Source: Gammaproteobacteria bacterium
GTDB taxonomy: Bacteria; Pseudomonadota; Gammaproteobacteria; Coxiellales; Coxiellaceae
NCBI GenBank assembly: GCA_030425685.1
Contig: JAUIAD010000008.1
Location: 1 to 64,000, forward strand
Reading direction: 5' to 3'
DNA: 64,000 nucleotides
Made by a program: the position numbers and the translations under genes. This document shows, piece by piece, positions 25,864-34,679 of the stretch (position 1 is its first letter; the number at the start of each line of letters is the position of its first letter). A model generated the notes under the pieces. The model saw only the letters and a program-made list of their open reading frames with translations, was not told where the DNA came from and did no database searches.

Positions 25864-27435
25864 TTATACTATTTCTAACTCTTTCATATAGGGCAGTAAA
25901 TTACTCTCAAACCTGTCACAAAGGCTACTCATTAACTCATCTAACTCAGACTGATTATCAATAGAGGTGCCACCCTTGGTATAAGAAATATTTTTTTCAG
26001 CGCATATTTTTTTAAACGCATCTAAAAGTTTTTCATCTGAATAATTTTGTTTTGCATACAGCATTAATTGTGCTGCTCTTTCAACACCAAGGCCTAAGCC
26101 TAGCACGGGTGAAATTAAATAGAGGTTTAAATCATGTTGGAAGTGATACTCTGATACGTAGTCATTATATTTTTTTACAGTTTCTCGGTTGCGTCTACAA
26201 ATTTCGGGAGGTATCGATAAGATTAGCATGCACTTACCGATCATTTCTTCGATGACGTTTAGTAAGCTGTTGGGTTCGCAATCTTTAAAGTCGTCCATAC
26301 TGATAATGTCGGCAATTTTATGTGATCCAACGGCGGCAATTTCAAGAATGCGCTTAGAATAGGATGACAGGTTTTCAGGAAACTCCAAATTGCGCATATC
26401 GTCACTTTTCCAATTATCAGGGTGTCTGGTATGCACATAGACTTCGCTTAATAGTTTATTGCGTACTTCGCTATCCGTTGATGGTTGTGTACTAGCTTGC
26501 ATGTAAATATCACGACGAAATCGTTTGTTAACAATATAGTCGCCCAACTGTTCTATCAAGGTGACATTAGATGAAAATTTTTCGAGTATATCTTTCATTT
26601 CCTTTGATAAATTGACGGTTGATTGCCAATAGTTGTCTTCTAGGGTTGTGCTACCCGCATAAACAAAGTTTGCTTCTGACATTAGTTTTGAAATTTGATT
26701 GAAATAAAATGGACGCCATGTTTCTACACCATATTCATGCACGACATAGGCGGGGGTAGTTTGTGTTAAACGGCTTAGTTCATTTTTGAGGACTTCGGAA
26801 TTAAAATAAGATTTTGGTATGTCAGAAATTTTTTTGAAAGTATCAAGCGTTAGGTCTACTACTTTTAGTTCCTCTTCACTATTGGACTCATCAAACTTGC
26901 AAACATCAAAGAACGTTTTAAAAAAATGTGAAATTGGAAAGTATCTCGCGCATGCTGGCATGGCGTTATAGGATACATAAATCACGCCGGTTGGCTTTAA
27001 TAGTTTTTGCAGTAATACAAGAATCTCTTGAAATACTGACTCGTTAATCCACGACATAATCCCATGTAAGGCTATGTAATCAAACTTAGGTAAGTTGTAG
27101 TCGTTATCCTCTATAAGTGCATTAAAGCTAGCTTCAATAAAATGGGTGTTTGTTATGCCGATCTCATTAGCTGTTTTTGTCGCATTGTCGATATGTTCTG
27201 GGTTTATATCTGTCCCATAGAACTCGCCGTGGGGGAGGGTGGCGGCTAGCATATTGACGGTCATGCCATTGCCGCAACCGAGATCACAATACGTAAATGG
27301 CTCTGTGAAAGGTGCTCGATCAATGCCTTGCAAGCGGGCAACATAATCCATATATACTGGACCTTGCTCTGGGTTGTATGACCAAGAGTAAGCAGAGCTA
27401 GGGGTGGCTACATTTTCGCCTTTAATTGTCAACAT
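25864..27435 (-). CDS. Class I SAM methyltransferase with regulatory domain, paralogue A
   Basis: About 523 residues. The SAM-binding fold is at the N-terminus (FTYCDLGCGNGMTVNMLA as motif I, then GEFYGTDINPEHI and FDYIALHGIMSW). It is followed by a long helical region resembling the methyltransferase regulatory domain found in several intracellular bacteria. I choose the ATG at 27435, 7 nt after GGAG; an in-frame GTG lies at 27444. It is the downstream partner of a paralogue of the same length at 27688-29259. The target molecule is unknown; protein or surface-component methylation is possible. Confidence 0.82.
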   Translation of the reverse strand: MLTIKGENVATPSSAYSWSYNPEQGPVYMDYVARLQGIDRAPFTEPFTYCDLGCGNGMTVNMLAATLPHGEFYGTDINPEHIDNATKTANEIGITNTHFIEASFNALIEDNDYNLPKFDYIALHGIMSWINESVFQEILVLLQKLLKPTGVIYVSYNAMPACARYFPISHFFKTFFDVCKFDESNSEEELKVVDLTLDTFKKISDIPKSYFNSEVLKNELSRLTQTTPAYVVHEYGVETWRPFYFNQISKLMSEANFVYAGSTTLEDNYWQSTVNLSKEMKDILEKFSSNVTLIEQLGDYIVNKRFRRDIYMQASTQPSTDSEVRNKLLSEVYVHTRHPDNWKSDDMRNLEFPENLSSYSKRILEIAAVGSHKIADIISMDDFKDCEPNSLLNVIEEMIGKCMLILSIPPEICRRNRETVKKYNDYVSEYHFQHDLNLYLISPVLGLGLGVERAAQLMLYAKQNYSDEKLLDAFKKICAEKNISYTKGGTSIDNQSELDELMSSLCDRFESNLLPYMKELEIV

Positions 27436-27565
27436 TATGCGCACTCCATTGCAAGATAATATTTGTTTTTCAATTGCCGATAAGGGTTTTAAAGGGGAGA
27501 ATCGGGATTCTACCTTTTAATCGCCCAGGCGAGTTTGGCTCGTCTTGGCGAAACCTAATCAGGAA

Positions 27566-27594
27566 CGAGGGGCGCACTGAAAGTGCGAAACTCG
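27566..27594. repeat. Dispersed hairpin CGAG...GCGCACT/AGTGCG...CTCG
   Basis: Arms CGAG/CTCG and CGCACT/AGTGCG surround a GAA loop. The reverse complement of 34551-34579 matches this 29-bp unit at about 26 positions. It lies in the gap between the paralogous methyltransferase genes. Confidence 0.65.
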
Positions 27595-27630
27595 TGTATT
27601 AGTAGTTATATCACAGATGAAATAATTGCT

Positions 27631-27657
27631 GCCAGGTTTATCGTAAACTTGGCAGTA
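27631..27657 (-). terminator. Hairpin after methyltransferase paralogue B
   Basis: Minus strand CTGCCAAGTTTA, CGA, TAAACCTGGCAG forms a 12-bp stem with one wobble pair, about 30 nt beyond the stop at 27688. There is no strong T-run, so termination is likely but not certain. Confidence 0.5.
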
Positions 27658-27687
27658 TAGCACTGTCTCTGTAGGTGATTTTTAGCG

Positions 27688-29259
27688 CTAGAGTATTCCT
27701 AGCTCTTGTAGATAGGGCAGTAAGTTATTTTCAAACTTACTGCACAGGTTTGTTATTAGTTGTTGTAGCTCTGTTTTGTCGTCGATGGGTTTGCCATCTT
27801 TTGTATAGCTAATCTTCTTTTCAGAGCAAACTTGGTGAAGGGCATCGACAAGGCTTTTATTTTGTAAGTGATATTTTGCGTATAGTATAAATAGTGCTGA
27901 TTTTTCCATACCAAGACCGAGTCCAAGCACGGGTGATAGTAAGTATAGTTTTGAGTTATTTTTATAATGCAGCTCGATAGCGTACTGGTTAAATGCTTTA
28001 ATAAGCTGGTGATTATTTTTATTGATACTTGGGTCCAATGCTAATGCGAGCAAGTTCTTACCAACCATCTGCTCGATAACTGTTCGTATGATATCGGGGT
28101 CATAATCGTCAAATTCTTGCCGATTAACAATATCCCCAATTTTATGTGCGCCTGTTGCGGCAATTTCAAGAATCCGTTTTGCATAGGAGGTTAGTTTTTT
28201 GGGATGTGCTAATTTTCTTACATCATCACTCTTCCAATTGTTGGTGTGTCTGCTATGAACGTATACTTGGTTTATTAGGTTTTGTCGTTCTTCGTTATTG
28301 GTTAAGGGTTGCGTATCGGCATGCATATAAATATCACGGCGAAATCGTTTGTCGCCAATATAATCGCCTAGTTGTTCGGTTAAAGTGGAGTTGCCAGCGA
28401 ATGATTCTAGTGCTTCTGACATTTCTTTTGAAATTTTTGTTGATGATTCCCAATAGTTATCTTTAAGCGTTGCACTGCCCGTATAGACTAAACCCGCAGC
28501 TGACATTTTTTTTGCAACCTCATTAAAATAAAAAGGCCGCCATGATTCAACGACATATTCGTGAATGACATAAGAAGGATCGCTATATGTTAAGCGCTTA
28601 AGTTCAGTTTTAAGGTCTTCGCCATTAAAAAATGAGTTGTCTAAAGCTGATATTTCTTTGCCAACGTCGAGTGTTAATGCGACGATGTTTTTCTCTTCAT
28701 CATCTTTCGAGCAGCTAAAACTACATGCATTTGCCAATGTCTTAAATAGATGGGACAAGGGTAGAAATTTGGCGCAAGCTGGCATGGCATTATAGGATAC
28801 GTAAATAATGCCAGTAGGCTTTAATAACTTTTTTACCAGCGCAATAATTTCAGCAAATACTGCGTCATTCACCCAAGAAATAATGCCGTGTAAAGCAATA
28901 TAGTCAAATTGTGGTAAGTTGTGTTGGTCGTTGTCAGTTAAGGCGTTAAAACTAGCTTCGATAAAATGAGCGTTTTTTATTCCTATGGCGCTGGCAGTGT
29001 CAGCAGCATGTTTAATATGTTCTGGATTGATGTCAATGCCGTAGAATTCGCCTTGTGGGAGGATGGTAGCCAACATATTAACTGTCATGCCATTGCCGCA
29101 GCCAAGATCACAATAAGTAAATGCGTCGCCGAATGGCGGTCTATCAATGCCCTGTAGCCTGGCAACATAATCCATGTGCATGGGGCTTTGTTCTAGGTGG
29201 TAACCCCAAGTATAGGAAGATAGAGGGGTGGCTACATTTTCGTTTTCAATCGATAACAT
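27688..29259 (-). CDS. Class I SAM methyltransferase with regulatory domain, paralogue B
   Basis: The same length and architecture as the gene at 25864-27435 (motif I FTYCDLGCGNGMTVNMLA is identical, then GEFYGIDINPEHI and FDYIALHGIISW). Identity is high in the N-terminal catalytic part and lower in the C-terminal regulatory part, which still ends alike (FENNLLPYLQELGIL). The translation start region is also shared: GCAATGGAGTGCGCA precedes the ATG in both. This is a tandem duplication with divergence of the C-terminal domain, suggesting different targets or regulation. Confidence 0.82.
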   Translation of the reverse strand: MLSIENENVATPLSSYTWGYHLEQSPMHMDYVARLQGIDRPPFGDAFTYCDLGCGNGMTVNMLATILPQGEFYGIDINPEHIKHAADTASAIGIKNAHFIEASFNALTDNDQHNLPQFDYIALHGIISWVNDAVFAEIIALVKKLLKPTGIIYVSYNAMPACAKFLPLSHLFKTLANACSFSCSKDDEEKNIVALTLDVGKEISALDNSFFNGEDLKTELKRLTYSDPSYVIHEYVVESWRPFYFNEVAKKMSAAGLVYTGSATLKDNYWESSTKISKEMSEALESFAGNSTLTEQLGDYIGDKRFRRDIYMHADTQPLTNNEERQNLINQVYVHSRHTNNWKSDDVRKLAHPKKLTSYAKRILEIAATGAHKIGDIVNRQEFDDYDPDIIRTVIEQMVGKNLLALALDPSINKNNHQLIKAFNQYAIELHYKNNSKLYLLSPVLGLGLGMEKSALFILYAKYHLQNKSLVDALHQVCSEKKISYTKDGKPIDDKTELQQLITNLCSKFENNLLPYLQELGIL

Positions 29260-29299
29260 TTTGCGCACTCCATTGCTACATTTGTGATGTTATTGGTAG

Positions 29300-30706
29300 T
29301 TATACCACAGATGGTTTACGCGCTGCTAGGTCTATTATTCTATCTTGTCCTTGTCTGTAATTAAGATTCTTCACCAATTCGGATAGGTTGCTAATAATGC
29401 TTGCAGAGGGTTTATTGTCACAGCTTTTGATAATAGCTAGAATATTTTTTAACTCACTCATGGTTGCTGATTGATTGACGAGCTTAGCAAGTGACTGGAT
29501 AAGTTGATAGTACTGAAATGCTCGTTGTGACCTTTTTCCTAAACATCCTACTCCCTGATACCTATTGTCGGCAAGTGTTGTCCCCAAAGGGCTTGCTGCT
29601 TTGGCGAGAGTTGCCATTTTATCTAAGAGCTTTCTATCAGCTTTACTGTCATCAAGCTGGCTGATATCGACAACGGTTTTGGGAGGCCCGTGATAAAAAC
29701 AACTAAAGTACTTTAGTCTTATATTGTCCTTCCAATACTGGTTATCTGCTGCTATTTGAATGATTAGCTTTGCTAGTTTTGTTATTATCAGTTGTGTGCA
29801 CTCCGTCATTGCTACTTGCTTATAAAAATTAAAATCTTGCTGAATTGATAAGAATGCGTTTATTTCAGATTGATGCCTTTGTTCAAGTGTTTTCAAGGCG
29901 GTATTAAATTTTTGTTGTAGCTTATTTTCTTGTGCAAAATCTTTTTTTGCCTTTGCTAACATACTGCCGTTATCTGTTATGGTATTTGCAATATGGCAAG
30001 CATCATCAATTATGTTTCGTATGTCTGGAGCATCTAGTCCGCTGTCGTATTTTTCGAAGTTAAATGGATTGCGGATTCCAGAAGATAATGATTTTGATAG
30101 CTGCTTTGCTGCACGCTCAAATTCGGCATGTTCTTCTAAATATTTATTAAAAGCAGCAAGAGTTGGTTGCAGGTGCTTTAAAATTTCTTCTATCTTTTTG
30201 AGGCAAGTATTGAATATTTCTTTTCTGCGTTCATAAGTACCTTGCTCTTCTTTTAGTAAGTCAAAAGCTTTGATCATATGTGCAAGCATATCCTGTGCGG
30301 GTGTTGTATTAGGTAGGCTCCTTATCTCATTAATAGCGCGCGTTACACTTTGCGGGTATCTAAAGCGTATTGTAAAAAGTAGTTGTTCAAGGTCGTAATT
30401 AAAATTTTTGCTTTTAGTAATAAACTCTTTAAATTTCTCTTGTCTATATGTGTTAAGTTTATTTATTGCTTGAAAGAGTATTGCTTTTTCATCTTGTGAT
30501 GCTTTGCTATCTGGTATTGATGACTGTGTATTTTGACTTTTTTGAAGGGTTTTATTTTGTTGCGGTTGTTTGGCTGGGTTGCTGCAGTGGGAGAATAGAC
30601 TGCTAAATTGTCTTCCTTTGATATTTGCTGTTAGTCTTGCGACAGCATTTCCTTTTTTAACGCTTTCTGTGATAGTTGCAACGGTTTTTTTTGTTTGTTC
30701 TCTCAT
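29300..30706 (-). CDS. Orphan coiled-coil protein, 468 residues
   Basis: I recognise no domain. The N-terminal ~75 residues are basic and Gln/Ser-rich (AKQPQQNKTLQKSQNTQSS). From about residue 75 to 300 the sequence is strongly helical with heptad-like character (ERRKEIFNTCLKKIEEILKH; FNTALKTLEQRHQSEINAFL). There is no signal peptide or membrane segment. The stop lies only ~40 nt from the methyltransferase B start, and the gene could be first in a shared transcript. Its ribosome binding site is weak. An effector or cytoskeletal-type protein is possible. Confidence 0.7.
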   Translation of the reverse strand: MREQTKKTVATITESVKKGNAVARLTANIKGRQFSSLFSHCSNPAKQPQQNKTLQKSQNTQSSIPDSKASQDEKAILFQAINKLNTYRQEKFKEFITKSKNFNYDLEQLLFTIRFRYPQSVTRAINEIRSLPNTTPAQDMLAHMIKAFDLLKEEQGTYERRKEIFNTCLKKIEEILKHLQPTLAAFNKYLEEHAEFERAAKQLSKSLSSGIRNPFNFEKYDSGLDAPDIRNIIDDACHIANTITDNGSMLAKAKKDFAQENKLQQKFNTALKTLEQRHQSEINAFLSIQQDFNFYKQVAMTECTQLIITKLAKLIIQIAADNQYWKDNIRLKYFSCFYHGPPKTVVDISQLDDSKADRKLLDKMATLAKAASPLGTTLADNRYQGVGCLGKRSQRAFQYYQLIQSLAKLVNQSATMSELKNILAIIKSCDNKPSASIISNLSELVKNLNYRQGQDRIIDLAARKPSVV

Positions 30707-30824
30707 ATAGACATACTCTAAATAAATTTTACGGAAGACTTAGTTTTATAAGGCTTTGATTTAATGTTGTAATAAAAGTGTATTTTACTTGGTGATATAA
30801 TGCCAGATAATATTTTCTTAAGGG

Positions 30825-31454
30825 TTATTGTGCTTTGGCGGTGCACCAAATTTGAAACTGCTTTATGCCATTGTTGTTTAACGTATTAATCAGCTCTTTA
30901 ATTGTTTGTCCGGTCGTAATGACATCATCAACAATAGCAACATGGTTAATAGAAAGGGGTTTTTCGCAAATAAATGCATTTCTTACATTATTGTAGCGTG
31001 CTTTTGATTTTAGTGTCGCTTGTGGTAGGGTGAATTTGGCGCGTTTTACACCTTTTGTGATAATGGGAATTTTCAATGCTTTGCTAATCGGTTTGGCAAT
31101 TTCCAATGATTGGTTAAAGCCACGTTCGCGTAATCTTTTGTTATGTAGTGGGACTGGGATAATAGCCTGTGGGTATATGCATTGCTGATATTGTATTTTT
31201 TCAGCGAGCAAGTTGCCGAGTAAGTTGGCTATATACAGTTTTTTTTGAAATTTTAGTTGCATTATAAAACGCGTAATAATAGCTTCGTAATGAAATAAAA
31301 TAATGGCGGGTGACCCTAGCAATAGTTCTTGGTTATTATGAAACTGCCAGGGAAGGTTAGGTAAGCAGCGTGGGCAAAGGCTAATGCCAGTGGGGCATAT
31401 ATCATGACAGCATAGGCAGTATTTAGGCAGGAGCCAGTTTATAAGCTTGTTCAT
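30825..31454 (-). CDS. comF: ComF-family phosphoribosyltransferase-like protein
   Basis: A 209-residue protein with an N-terminal zinc-finger-like segment (CLCCHDICPTGISLCPRC) and a type I phosphoribosyltransferase domain whose PRPP loop is VAIVDDVITTGQTI. RLRERGFNQSLEIA is a hallmark of ComF/GntX. ComF proteins take part in natural transformation in several bacteria. Divergent from bioC, the usual arrangement in gammaproteobacteria. Confidence 0.92.
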   Translation of the reverse strand: MNKLINWLLPKYCLCCHDICPTGISLCPRCLPNLPWQFHNNQELLLGSPAIILFHYEAIITRFIMQLKFQKKLYIANLLGNLLAEKIQYQQCIYPQAIIPVPLHNKRLRERGFNQSLEIAKPISKALKIPIITKGVKRAKFTLPQATLKSKARYNNVRNAFICEKPLSINHVAIVDDVITTGQTIKELINTLNNNGIKQFQIWCTAKAQ

Positions 31455-31538
31455 GCATGGCAGTGTATCGTCTTTATTGGCTGTACGCGATACCGTATTG
31501 CGTGTAAAATACGTTCATTTATAACGTGGTGATTACTA

Positions 31539-32411
31539 GTGTTTTCTGTTGATGTAATGCGAAAAAATATGAATCAGGCGGTGAACAGTTTTGATGCTGC
31601 TGCTGTACTATATCGTGAAGTGACTGATCGATTGCTGGAGCGATTGGACTATATAAAAATAGCGCCTGAATGTGTTTTGGATCTGGGTTGTAAAACGGGG
31701 TATAGTTTGGAAGCTTTAAAACAACGTTTTATGCAGACATCGTTTTATGGCTACGATCCAGCTATGGCAATGTTAAATTGCCTGCAGGAGAAGGATTTTG
31801 CTGCTGGTATCGAATTAATTTGTGCTGATTATGATCTTTTCCCTTTGCGCTCAAGTATGGCAGATATGGTTGTTGCCAATTTGAGTTTCCATTTTTCCCC
31901 AGATATGGCTAAAACGTTGCAAGAATGTTATCGCGTTTTAAAGCCTGGTGGGTTGTTATTGTTTTCAACCTTTGGCCCAGATACGTTAAAAGAGCTGCGC
32001 GAGTCCTTTAGGCAATTTGATCCTTTGCCACATATACATGATTTTTTGGATATGCATGATGTCGGTGACTTGTTGGTAAAAAGTCATTTTTCTGATCCAG
32101 TGATGGATATGGAATATATTACGATGAAATATGAGCGTGTTGAGCGACTGTTGTTGGATTTAAAAGAGCTTGGTTCTGCCAATGTGCGTTTGGATCGTCG
32201 TGCGGGTTTGATGGGGCTTAATGCTTGGCAAAAATCTTTAAATTACTATCAACATCAATTTGCAGAAAATAATAAAATTCCTGCCACGCATGAAATCATT
32301 TATGCAATTGCTTGGAAGTCAGAAAAGCCGGCGTCTAGTGTTAATGAGTCGGGTGAAGTTGTGATTCCGCTTGACGCATTACTGGCTCGTAAAAATAAAG
32401 AGAAATCGTAG
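31539..32411 (+). CDS. bioC: Malonyl-ACP O-methyltransferase
   Basis: SAM-dependent methyltransferase that starts biotin synthesis by masking malonyl-ACP as a methyl ester. Features are NQAVNSFDAAAVLYREV near the N-terminus (the BioC lead-in), motif I VLDLGCKTGYSLEAL, and the BioC-typical VLKPGGLLLFSTFGPDTLKE. The frame begins at a GTG at 31539. The ATG at 31557, giving 284 residues, is equally plausible because family members start close to the lead-in. No other bio gene lies nearby. Confidence 0.88.
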   Translation: MFSVDVMRKNMNQAVNSFDAAAVLYREVTDRLLERLDYIKIAPECVLDLGCKTGYSLEALKQRFMQTSFYGYDPAMAMLNCLQEKDFAAGIELICADYDLFPLRSSMADMVVANLSFHFSPDMAKTLQECYRVLKPGGLLLFSTFGPDTLKELRESFRQFDPLPHIHDFLDMHDVGDLLVKSHFSDPVMDMEYITMKYERVERLLLDLKELGSANVRLDRRAGLMGLNAWQKSLNYYQHQFAENNKIPATHEIIYAIAWKSEKPASSVNESGEVVIPLDALLARKNKEKS

Positions 32412-32498
32412 TCATCACTTTATGTGATTCAAGGAGCCTGGCTTATAGATTGGCCACAAATGGGGCCGTATATCCATAGGCTGAGCCTTTACCAAAAG

Positions 32499-33404
32499 TT
32501 AGCGGCTTCTTTCGATAATAAATTTACTAAGACTTTTTAAATGCGCGGTGTCGGCGGGTATTTCCGCTAATAGGTCACAAGCGCTAGTATAAAGTTTTTG
32601 TGTTTTTTCTTTGGCATTCGGTAAGCTGGTGCTGCTTAAGTAATTTGCCTTTTGATTTTTTTCATCAATACCGGGTGTTTTTCCTAATGATTCTAATGTT
32701 CCTTCGGCATCTAAAATATCATCTTTTATTTGGAAGGCGAGGCCAATAGTATCGGCAAAATTTTCTAGCTGCTGTAATATTTGCGGTTGGCAATTGGCGG
32801 TTAATGCACCGAGCTGCACGCTTGCTTTAATCAGTGCGCCTGTTTTTAAGCGATGCATTGTTTCAATGGTTTGTGGCGAGGCTTTTTTACCTTCGTGCGC
32901 AATATCCAGTGCTTGTCCAGCAACCATGCCGTTGGCGCCACTGGCTTGTGCTAGTAGTGAAATCATTTTAAGTTGTTGTGAGTAAGACAAGGTACCACTT
33001 TCTTGTGATAACACAGCAAAACTCTTTGTTAGTAAAGCATCACCCACTAAAATGGCGGTGGCTTCATCAAAGGCTTTATGGCAGCTAAGTTTACCGCGAC
33101 GAAAGTCATCATCATCCATCGCGGGTAAATCATCGTGTACCAGTGAGTAGCAATGAATAAGCTCAACCGCGGTGGCGGCAGGGTCAAGCGCGCTAGGCGT
33201 TGCCCCCAAGGCCTCGCCAGTGGCATAGACTAGCAGCGGGCGAATTCTTTTGCCGGCATCAATGACGGAATAACGCATGGCGGTGTACAGTGTTTTTGGC
33301 TCCGTTTCGGCATGCGGGAGCGACAAATTCAATTGCTGCTCGATACGTTGTTGATAGTCAGTGAGCCAACTGGCAAAGCTGCTTGCTGCCGTTTTAGTTT
33401 CCAT
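32499..33404 (-). CDS. ispA: Farnesyl diphosphate synthase (polyprenyl synthetase)
   Basis: A 301-residue prenyltransferase condensing IPP with DMAPP/GPP to make farnesyl diphosphate. The first aspartate-rich motif is in LVHDDLPAMDDDDFRRG, the second in QIKDDILD, and the lead-in AGKRIRPLLVYA is present. It overlaps the end of xseB by 11 nt, the conserved xseB-ispA pairing, but dxs does not follow; bioC converges from the other side. Confidence 0.95.
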   Translation of the reverse strand: METKTAASSFASWLTDYQQRIEQQLNLSLPHAETEPKTLYTAMRYSVIDAGKRIRPLLVYATGEALGATPSALDPAATAVELIHCYSLVHDDLPAMDDDDFRRGKLSCHKAFDEATAILVGDALLTKSFAVLSQESGTLSYSQQLKMISLLAQASGANGMVAGQALDIAHEGKKASPQTIETMHRLKTGALIKASVQLGALTANCQPQILQQLENFADTIGLAFQIKDDILDAEGTLESLGKTPGIDEKNQKANYLSSTSLPNAKEKTQKLYTSACDLLAEIPADTAHLKSLSKFIIERSR

Positions 33405-33645
33405 TCTCTTCTTGCTCGCTGTTAAAGTCAGTAAGTGTTTTGCCTTCTTTGTCTGATAAGATTTGCACTTTTTGTTCAGCTTCTTTAAGGGCTTGTTGGC
33501 ATTCGCGAATTAGGTGAATGCCTTTCTCAAAATGAGTTAAGGAGTCCTCAAGGGGTAGATTGCCTTGCTCCATTTTTTCAACCAGGGAATTTAGCGCATC
33601 AATGGATTTTTCAAAGTTGATATTTTCAGTTTTTTTACCGGTCAT
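33394..33645 (-). CDS. xseB: Exodeoxyribonuclease VII small subunit
   Basis: About 83 residues with the XseB pattern (FEKSIDALNSLVEKMEQGNL, then LEDSLTHFEKGIHLIRECQQ). It binds XseA to form exonuclease VII, which degrades single-stranded DNA. The ATG at 33645 with GAGGGAG upstream is the right start; a longer frame from 33705 adds non-family residues. It is translationally coupled to ispA. Confidence 0.93.
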   Translation of the reverse strand: MTGKKTENINFEKSIDALNSLVEKMEQGNLPLEDSLTHFEKGIHLIRECQQALKEAEQKVQILSDKEGKTLTDFNSEQEENGN

Positions 33646-33726
33646 TGGAACTCCCTCGGGGTGCTGGTTAACCGGTAAAATAACTGATGAAATGTAAAGA
33701 ATCAATGGGAAATGAGAGGCGGTGCT

Positions 33727-33921
33727 TTACTCTGCTGAGCTTTCAATAAGCTCACGTGCTTCGTCAGCGTCGCTGTTAGTGACTTGAATTTCAACAGTCC
33801 GTGTCCATGGTGGCTGTGAATTAGCATCCTTTTTAATCTCACAACGGATCCCGTTTGATTCCAGCAAGCTTTTGATAATATAGGGTTCAGAAGCATTGCT
33901 GTAACTCGCGATCGTAATCAT
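33727..33921 (-). CDS. Small DUF2007-type protein
   Basis: A 64-residue protein with the pattern of DUF2007 (putative signal-transducing protein): ASYSNASEPYIIKSLLESNG, then a Trp-containing beta segment and NSDADEARELI. A GGGAGA ribosome binding site precedes the ATG. The biochemical role of the family is unknown. It lies just upstream of xseB in the same direction. Confidence 0.8.
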   Translation of the reverse strand: MITIASYSNASEPYIIKSLLESNGIRCEIKKDANSQPPWTRTVEIQVTNSDADEARELIESSAE

Positions 33922-34205
33922 TTGAGTTCTCCCTGCTGCTTTTCATTTGGTTTCATTAACTATTATAGTTCAAGATTCTTAGAAGAATTTGATCATAATG
34001 CGAGCAAACATAGCAAAAAATTGCATTTTTTCCCATTTTCTCAATAACTTGAGCAAAATATTGACGAGTTAATTCAGGTGTAATTTGGGTATTTAATGGA
34101 CATTTGTTGTCAATTATGTTACAACACTTGGCTCATATGTCATCATATTGTCGCAAAAATTAGCTATGATGATCGCAGATAAAGCAATTTGGAGTTTTTT
34201 TAAGA

Positions 34206-34535
34206 ATGAGACGTGTTATTGCAAAAATTGGTTTGGGTTTAATATTGGCTGCTGTGGCTTTTGCACCTGCAAGTTATGCTTATGGTTACTATGGGCATCA
34301 TCACCACCACCATCACCATTATCATGATAATTCGGGTGCTAACCTGGTTGCTGGTATGGTTGTTGGTGGGCTTTTCGGTTATATGATGGGGAGTCAAAAT
34401 AATCATGCCACTTATGTTGAGCATGACTATTACCGCCAAGGGCCTGATTGTCATCGTCGTGCCGTATGGCATGAGCGTTATTGTAATGATGATGGTTGTT
34501 ATGTGAGAACGAAGTGGCGTACTGTTTGTGACTAG
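34206..34535 (+). CDS. Small exported His-rich protein with Gly-rich helix
   Basis: A 109-residue orphan. A signal peptide (RRVIAKIGLGLILAAVAFAP, cleavage likely after SYA) is followed by a run of eight His residues, then a Gly-rich hydrophobic helix (LVAGMVVGGLFGYMMG) and a C-terminal part with four Cys. The His run could bind metal ions such as Zn, Ni or Cu. A -10-like TATGAT is at 34165-34170. The upstream 33922-34205 is otherwise AT-rich and without a gene. Periplasmic or outer-membrane location is inferred. Confidence 0.75.
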   Translation: MRRVIAKIGLGLILAAVAFAPASYAYGYYGHHHHHHHHYHDNSGANLVAGMVVGGLFGYMMGSQNNHATYVEHDYYRQGPDCHRRAVWHERYCNDDGCYVRTKWRTVCD

Positions 34536-34550
34536 TGATAGCCTTGTATA

Positions 34551-34579
34551 CGAGTTTCGCACTTTCTGTGCGTCTCTCG
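34551..34579. repeat. Dispersed hairpin CGAG...CGCACT...CTCG
   Basis: Inverted relative of the 27566-27594 unit (CGAGTTTCGCACT, TTCT, GTGCGTCTCTCG). It lies 16 nt after the His-rich gene and may act as its terminator. Confidence 0.65.
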
Positions 34580-34679
34580 TTTGTGATTAAATTTTAACGT
34601 TACCACTCACTTGCGGGTGTTGAGACTTTGAAGTATTATGGCTGCTAAATATACAATGGAGCAATAGGGCCTTTAATAT

